A stretch of 10,365 nt of DNA from Acidiferrobacteraceae bacterium (GTDB taxonomy: Bacteria > Pseudomonadota > Gammaproteobacteria > Arenicellales > UBA868). Shown here piece by piece: positions 7,749 through 10,365 of this stretch (position 1 is the first letter of the stretch; each line of letters opens with the position of its first letter). The notes below the pieces were generated by a model. That model had not been told where the DNA came from and made no database searches. It saw only the letters and a program-made list of their open reading frames with translations. Where the stretch lies: NCBI GenBank assembly GCA_002713825.1, contig PAUU01000020.1, positions 1-10,365 on the forward strand, given 5' to 3'. Position numbers and translations under genes: made by a program.

Positions 7749-8921
7749 CTAATACGACCGCGGCAAACCGAGAACATGCTCGCCAAGGTAGCTCAGGATC
7801 AAATTGGTTGAGATGGGTGCCACCTGATAAAGACGGGCCTCACGGAACTTGCGCTCGACATCGTATTCTTCAGCGAAACCAAATCCCCCGTGAGTCTGCA
7901 CACACATTTCCGCCGCCGCCCATGATGCCTCGGCGCACAACATCTTTGCGAGATTTGCTTCTTCCCCAGGATTCTCACCTGTGTCATAAAGCCGAATGGC
8001 TTCACGCAACACCAGCTCTGCCGAGCGCATCTGGGCATAGGCTCTTGCAATGGGGAACTGGATGCCCTGGTTCTGACCGATAGGCCTGCCAAACACAGAA
8101 CGCTCTGCAGCGTAGGCCGTGGCTTTCTGAATAAACCACTTGGCATCACCGATGCACTCGGCCGCGATCAGAATGCGTTCTGCATTCATACCCGACAGGA
8201 TGTAGCGAAAGCCCCGCCCTTCGTCTCCGATCAGGTTTTCTGCTGGCACCTTCATATCATCAAAAAAGATTTCGGTGGTTGCGTGATTCATCATCGTCCG
8301 GATCGGCCGGATGGTGAGCGAATCGTCACTGGCTTCACGCATATCAACCAGCAGCACAGATAATCCGTCTGTTTTCTTCTGGCCCTGGTCTTTCGGCGTC
8401 GTGCGGCACAGTAGGATCATGAGATCCGAATATTCAGCCCGGGAGGTCCATATTTTCTGGCCGTTCACGACATAATGATCATCGACCCGGTTCGCTGTAG
8501 TCCGAAGCGCTGTGGTGTCGGTTCCGCTGGTCGGCTCAGTAACACCAAATGCCTGAAGCCGCAGTTCCCCCCGGGCAATAGCCGGCAGGTATTTTTCCTT
8601 CTGGGCCTCAGATCCGTGTCGCAGCAAGGTGCCCATGGTGTACATCTGGGCGTGGCACGCCCCGGCGTTACTGCCCGAGCGGTGAATCTCCTCAAGAATC
8701 GCCGCACCGGCTGAGAGTGGCAAACCCGAACCTCCATGGGATTCAGGAATCAGTGCCCCTAAAAAGCCCGACTCGGTCAGCGCCTTCACAAACTCGCCGG
8801 GATACGCCTGTTCGCGGTCACACTTGCGCCAATACTCTCCCGGAAAATCCTCACACAGGCGCGAAACGCTCTCGCGTATTTCGGGATGGTCTAGTTCGTA
8901 TGTGGGGGGTTTGATACTCAT
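7749..8921 (-). CDS. Acyl-CoA dehydrogenase family protein, without the usual C-terminal catalytic Glu
   Basis: This 390-residue FAD enzyme introduces an alpha,beta double bond in an acyl-CoA and passes electrons to ETF. Family motifs in order are PESHGGSGLPLSAG (59-72), the FAD/substrate motif FGVTEPTSGTDTTALRTTA (125-143), GQKIWTSRAEYSD (154-166), FGRPIGQNQGIQFP (277-290), QTHGGFGFAEEYDVERKFREAR (split: QTHGGFGFAEEY at 342-353 then DVERKFREAR at 354-363) and LYQVAPISTNLILSYLGEHV (364-383). Where medium-chain dehydrogenase has the catalytic Glu of IYEGTS, this protein has APIS (Pro369 at the Glu position). Glu248 in the helix-G motif AERILIA is where isovaleryl-CoA and long-chain dehydrogenases carry their base. 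It is probably active with that alternative base on a branched or polar acyl-CoA. It lies between the CoA-transferase (27-base gap) and lyase (18-base gap). Confidence 0.92.
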   Translation of the reverse strand: MSIKPPTYELDHPEIRESVSRLCEDFPGEYWRKCDREQAYPGEFVKALTESGFLGALIPESHGGSGLPLSAGAAILEEIHRSGSNAGACHAQMYTMGTLLRHGSEAQKEKYLPAIARGELRLQAFGVTEPTSGTDTTALRTTANRVDDHYVVNGQKIWTSRAEYSDLMILLCRTTPKDQGQKKTDGLSVLLVDMREASDDSLTIRPIRTMMNHATTEIFFDDMKVPAENLIGDEGRGFRYILSGMNAERILIAAECIGDAKWFIQKATAYAAERSVFGRPIGQNQGIQFPIARAYAQMRSAELVLREAIRLYDTGENPGEEANLAKMLCAEASWAAAEMCVQTHGGFGFAEEYDVERKFREARLYQVAPISTNLILSYLGEHVLGLPRSY

Positions 8922-8948
8922 GACGTTTCGGCTGGTGGGCGAATACGG

Positions 8949-10073
8949 TTAATGGGAAAACTCTTTTCGAATGGACGAACCATGCTGGTCCAATACCGGG
9001 ACTGCCGTGGGGCGGGCGCTTTCGCTTACTACCGGCAGATCCGCCATGCTGACCTCCACGCCGTCAAAGTGGGCCACCTGATTTCGAATAAGTTCGTGGT
9101 TCGACAGATCCTCAACGGTACTGAGACGCCCGTTCGCAATTTGTGCCCCGTCCAGCAACGTAGCCATCTCGTCGATATCAAAACGGTCAAATACGGTGCT
9201 GATAATCTCGTCCATCACTTCGCGATTTCTGACGCGCTCAGTGTTATTGACAAAACGCGGATCCGGCCCCAACTCGGGCTGACCCAGCACGGCCTCACAA
9301 AAAACACACCACTCACGATCACTCTGGATGGCGATCAGAATCTGGCCCCCTCCTTTTACCGAGTACGCCCCATAAGGCGCTATCAACGCATGGGTCAGAC
9401 CCATCCGCTCGGGCGCCCCGCCGAGATAACGGTGCGACAACAGAGGAAAGTTCATGAAATCTGCCATCACATCAAACATGGCAATGGAAATATCAATGCC
9501 TGTGCCGGTGCGGCCACGATGGATAAGCGCCCTCAGGATCGAAGAAAACGCGGTCTGTCCGGTTGCAATGTCACAAATGGAAATCCCGACCCGGGCGGGT
9601 TGTTCACGGGTGCCGTTGACCGCGCAGATTCCACTTTCCGCTTGCACGAGAAAGTCATAGGCTTTTTTACGGGCACCCGGCCCTGTGGATCCGTAACCGT
9701 TGATCTCACAGGTAATGAGTCCCGGATTGCGTTCCCGCAAGGCATCACCGCCAAAGCCTCTGCGTGCCAGGGACCCCGGCGCCAGGTTATGCAGGAAGAC
9801 ATCCGCTTCTTTCAACATTGACCGCAACAGGGCCTCATCAGCATCGATATTGAGATCAAGGGCGAGGGACTCTTTACCGCGATTGAGCCAGGAGAAAAAC
9901 ACACTGTTGCCACTCGCGCCTCGATCGTAGCCTCGCGCAAAGTCTCCTTCCTTGCGTTCCACCTTGATAACGCGGGCCCCCGCATCCGCCAGCATCAGTC
10001 CGCAATATGGGGCGGCCACCGCCTGCTCCATAGAGACCACGAGCAATCCGGCAAGTTCCTGATCTAGACCCAT
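8949..10073 (-). CDS. CaiB/BaiF (class III, family III) CoA-transferase
   Basis: This 374-residue enzyme moves CoA between a donor thioester and a carboxylic acid. The N-terminus AGLLVVSMEQAVAAPYCGLM (8-27), LADAGARVIKVERKEGD (28-44), FFSWLNRGKESLALDLN (59-75) and APGSLARRGFGGDALR (98-113) are standard for the family. GYGSTGPGARKKAYDFLVQ (127-145) gives Asp140, matching the aspartate that forms the acyl-anhydride in formyl-CoA transferase. GTGIDISIAMFDVMADFM (about 190-208) is the usual central motif. Length fits a single-domain transferase, so it is not a two-domain DddD-type enzyme. The start at 10073 gives the family-typical short lead. It is the first of three minus-strand genes and probably activates the acid that the acyl-CoA dehydrogenase and lyase then process. 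Carnitine/crotonobetaine-type, mesaconate-type and oxalate-type substrates are all possible in this family. Confidence 0.92.
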   Translation of the reverse strand: MGLDQELAGLLVVSMEQAVAAPYCGLMLADAGARVIKVERKEGDFARGYDRGASGNSVFFSWLNRGKESLALDLNIDADEALLRSMLKEADVFLHNLAPGSLARRGFGGDALRERNPGLITCEINGYGSTGPGARKKAYDFLVQAESGICAVNGTREQPARVGISICDIATGQTAFSSILRALIHRGRTGTGIDISIAMFDVMADFMNFPLLSHRYLGGAPERMGLTHALIAPYGAYSVKGGGQILIAIQSDREWCVFCEAVLGQPELGPDPRFVNNTERVRNREVMDEIISTVFDRFDIDEMATLLDGAQIANGRLSTVEDLSNHELIRNQVAHFDGVEVSMADLPVVSESARPTAVPVLDQHGSSIRKEFSH

Positions 10074-10227
10074 GCTGATTTCAAGACTGATAAAACGAAA
10101 AGCCGAATCTACGGGATATCAGCGCAAAAAGCGATCAAACCCAAAGGACGAGATCACGCGCTACAACCCGGTCCCGGCTCCCTGAAGTTTGTTGCGGCTT
10201 TTTAGACCGGCCGGATGAGGTCTGGCG
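10074..10227. other. 154-base intergenic stretch between the CoA-transferase and the partial GcvT-family gene
   Basis: No ORF or tRNA-like fold is apparent. On the minus strand AGACC (10219-10223 by complement) and GGTCT (10203-10207 by complement) can pair around a ten-base loop that contains the palindrome CCGGCC, but the A-run that follows is not the T-run a terminator needs. I see no convincing -35/-10 pair upstream of the CoA-transferase start. The upstream gene may share its transcript or end here; the sequence does not decide. Confidence 0.4.
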
Positions 10228-10365
10228 CTAGTTCCAAAAGCCGGCACGGACCGTCGCATTGCGGTCGGCATCAGACACCTTGGCAGTCAGCACCGTGCCA
10301 GCATCCCAATGAGAACTGTTGACCATGGCAATAGTCACGTTGGTATCGTAGTCCGGAGACCAGGT
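10228..10365 (-). CDS. C-terminal fragment of a GcvT/DmdA-family folate-dependent methyl- or aminomethyltransferase-like protein (5' end outside window)
   Basis: On the minus strand a frame is open from base 10365 to TAG at 10228-10230, giving 45 residues. It starts TWSPDYDTNVTIAMVNSSHW and ends RNATVRAGFWN. The sequence resembles the last beta-barrel of GcvT-family proteins, where a Ser/Thr-x-x-W/Y-SP segment is followed by an I-A-M/L-V strand, a WDAGT-type turn, and a closing A-T-V strand. This places it in the family of T-protein, DMSP demethylase (DmdA) and related aminomethyltransferases. It could equally be the C-terminus of an FAD-GcvT fusion like the 3462-5906 gene. Only 45 residues are visible, so the full gene and substrate are unknown. 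It is upstream of, and on the same strand as, the CoA-transferase gene, 154 bases away. Confidence 0.55.
   Translation of the reverse strand, partial: TWSPDYDTNVTIAMVNSSHWDAGTVLTAKVSDADRNATVRAGFWN

Noticed and set aside
8952..9821. Long plus-strand ORF opposite the CoA-transferase gene
   Set aside because: It is a mirror of a strongly recognisable CaiB/BaiF gene; the translation has no family-like motif, and its composition is that of an antisense frame.
8949..10073. DddD-type DMSP lyase or CaiB-specific carnitine transferase assignment
   Set aside because: DddD is about twice as long with two domains, and no residue here separates carnitine from other acid substrates; only the family level is supported.
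10201..10225. Possible terminator hairpin (AGACC/GGTCT) after the partial GcvT-family gene
   Set aside because: The stem is only five base pairs with a ten-base loop and no T-run follows on the minus strand.

Overview
The window looks like a catabolic region of a proteobacterial chromosome, with moderately high GC judged by eye. Genes are tightly packed, and the families are typical of aerobic heterotrophs that live on methylated amines, betaines and CoA-activated acids. I see no mobile element, CRISPR array, tRNA or rRNA. The class cannot be fixed from the sequence alone. A marine or soil alpha- or gammaproteobacterium is a guess from the gene content.

Positions 1-6847 carry a plus-strand gene string with gaps of 2, 20, 52 and 5 bases. 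In order they are: the 3' end of a ProV/OpuA-type ABC ATPase with a short CBS-like tail; a double-length ProW-type permease in which two homologous permease domains are fused; a choline/aminoglycoside-kinase-fold phosphotransferase; an FAD oxidoreductase-GcvT fusion of the dimethylglycine/sarcosine dehydrogenase family with the covalent-flavin histidine motif; and an HSL-family alpha/beta hydrolase. Read together, this is probably one operon for uptake and oxidative N-demethylation of a quaternary or N-methylated amine. The one-carbon units would go to tetrahydrofolate. The substrate is not known.

Positions 6864-10073 carry three minus-strand genes, transcribed toward the first cluster and meeting it with only 16 bases between stop codons. 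In transcription order they are a CaiB/BaiF (class III) CoA-transferase, an acyl-CoA dehydrogenase lacking the usual C-terminal catalytic Glu but with Glu in the helix-G position, and a HpcH/HpaI (CitE-like) lyase. They suggest CoA activation, alpha,beta-dehydrogenation and C-C cleavage of an organic acid. The hydratase needed between the last two steps is not in the window.

The right edge (10228-10365, minus) holds the last 45 codons of a further gene. Its product resembles the C-terminal barrel of GcvT/DmdA-type folate-dependent methyl- or aminomethyltransferases, so folate-linked one-carbon chemistry may flank the CoA module on both sides. The 154 bases between it and the CoA-transferase gene contain no gene or convincing terminator that I can see. 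The most interesting point is the combination: a betaine-type importer, a choline-kinase-like enzyme, a demethylating flavoenzyme, an esterase-like hydrolase and a convergent CoA-transferase/dehydrogenase/lyase set.
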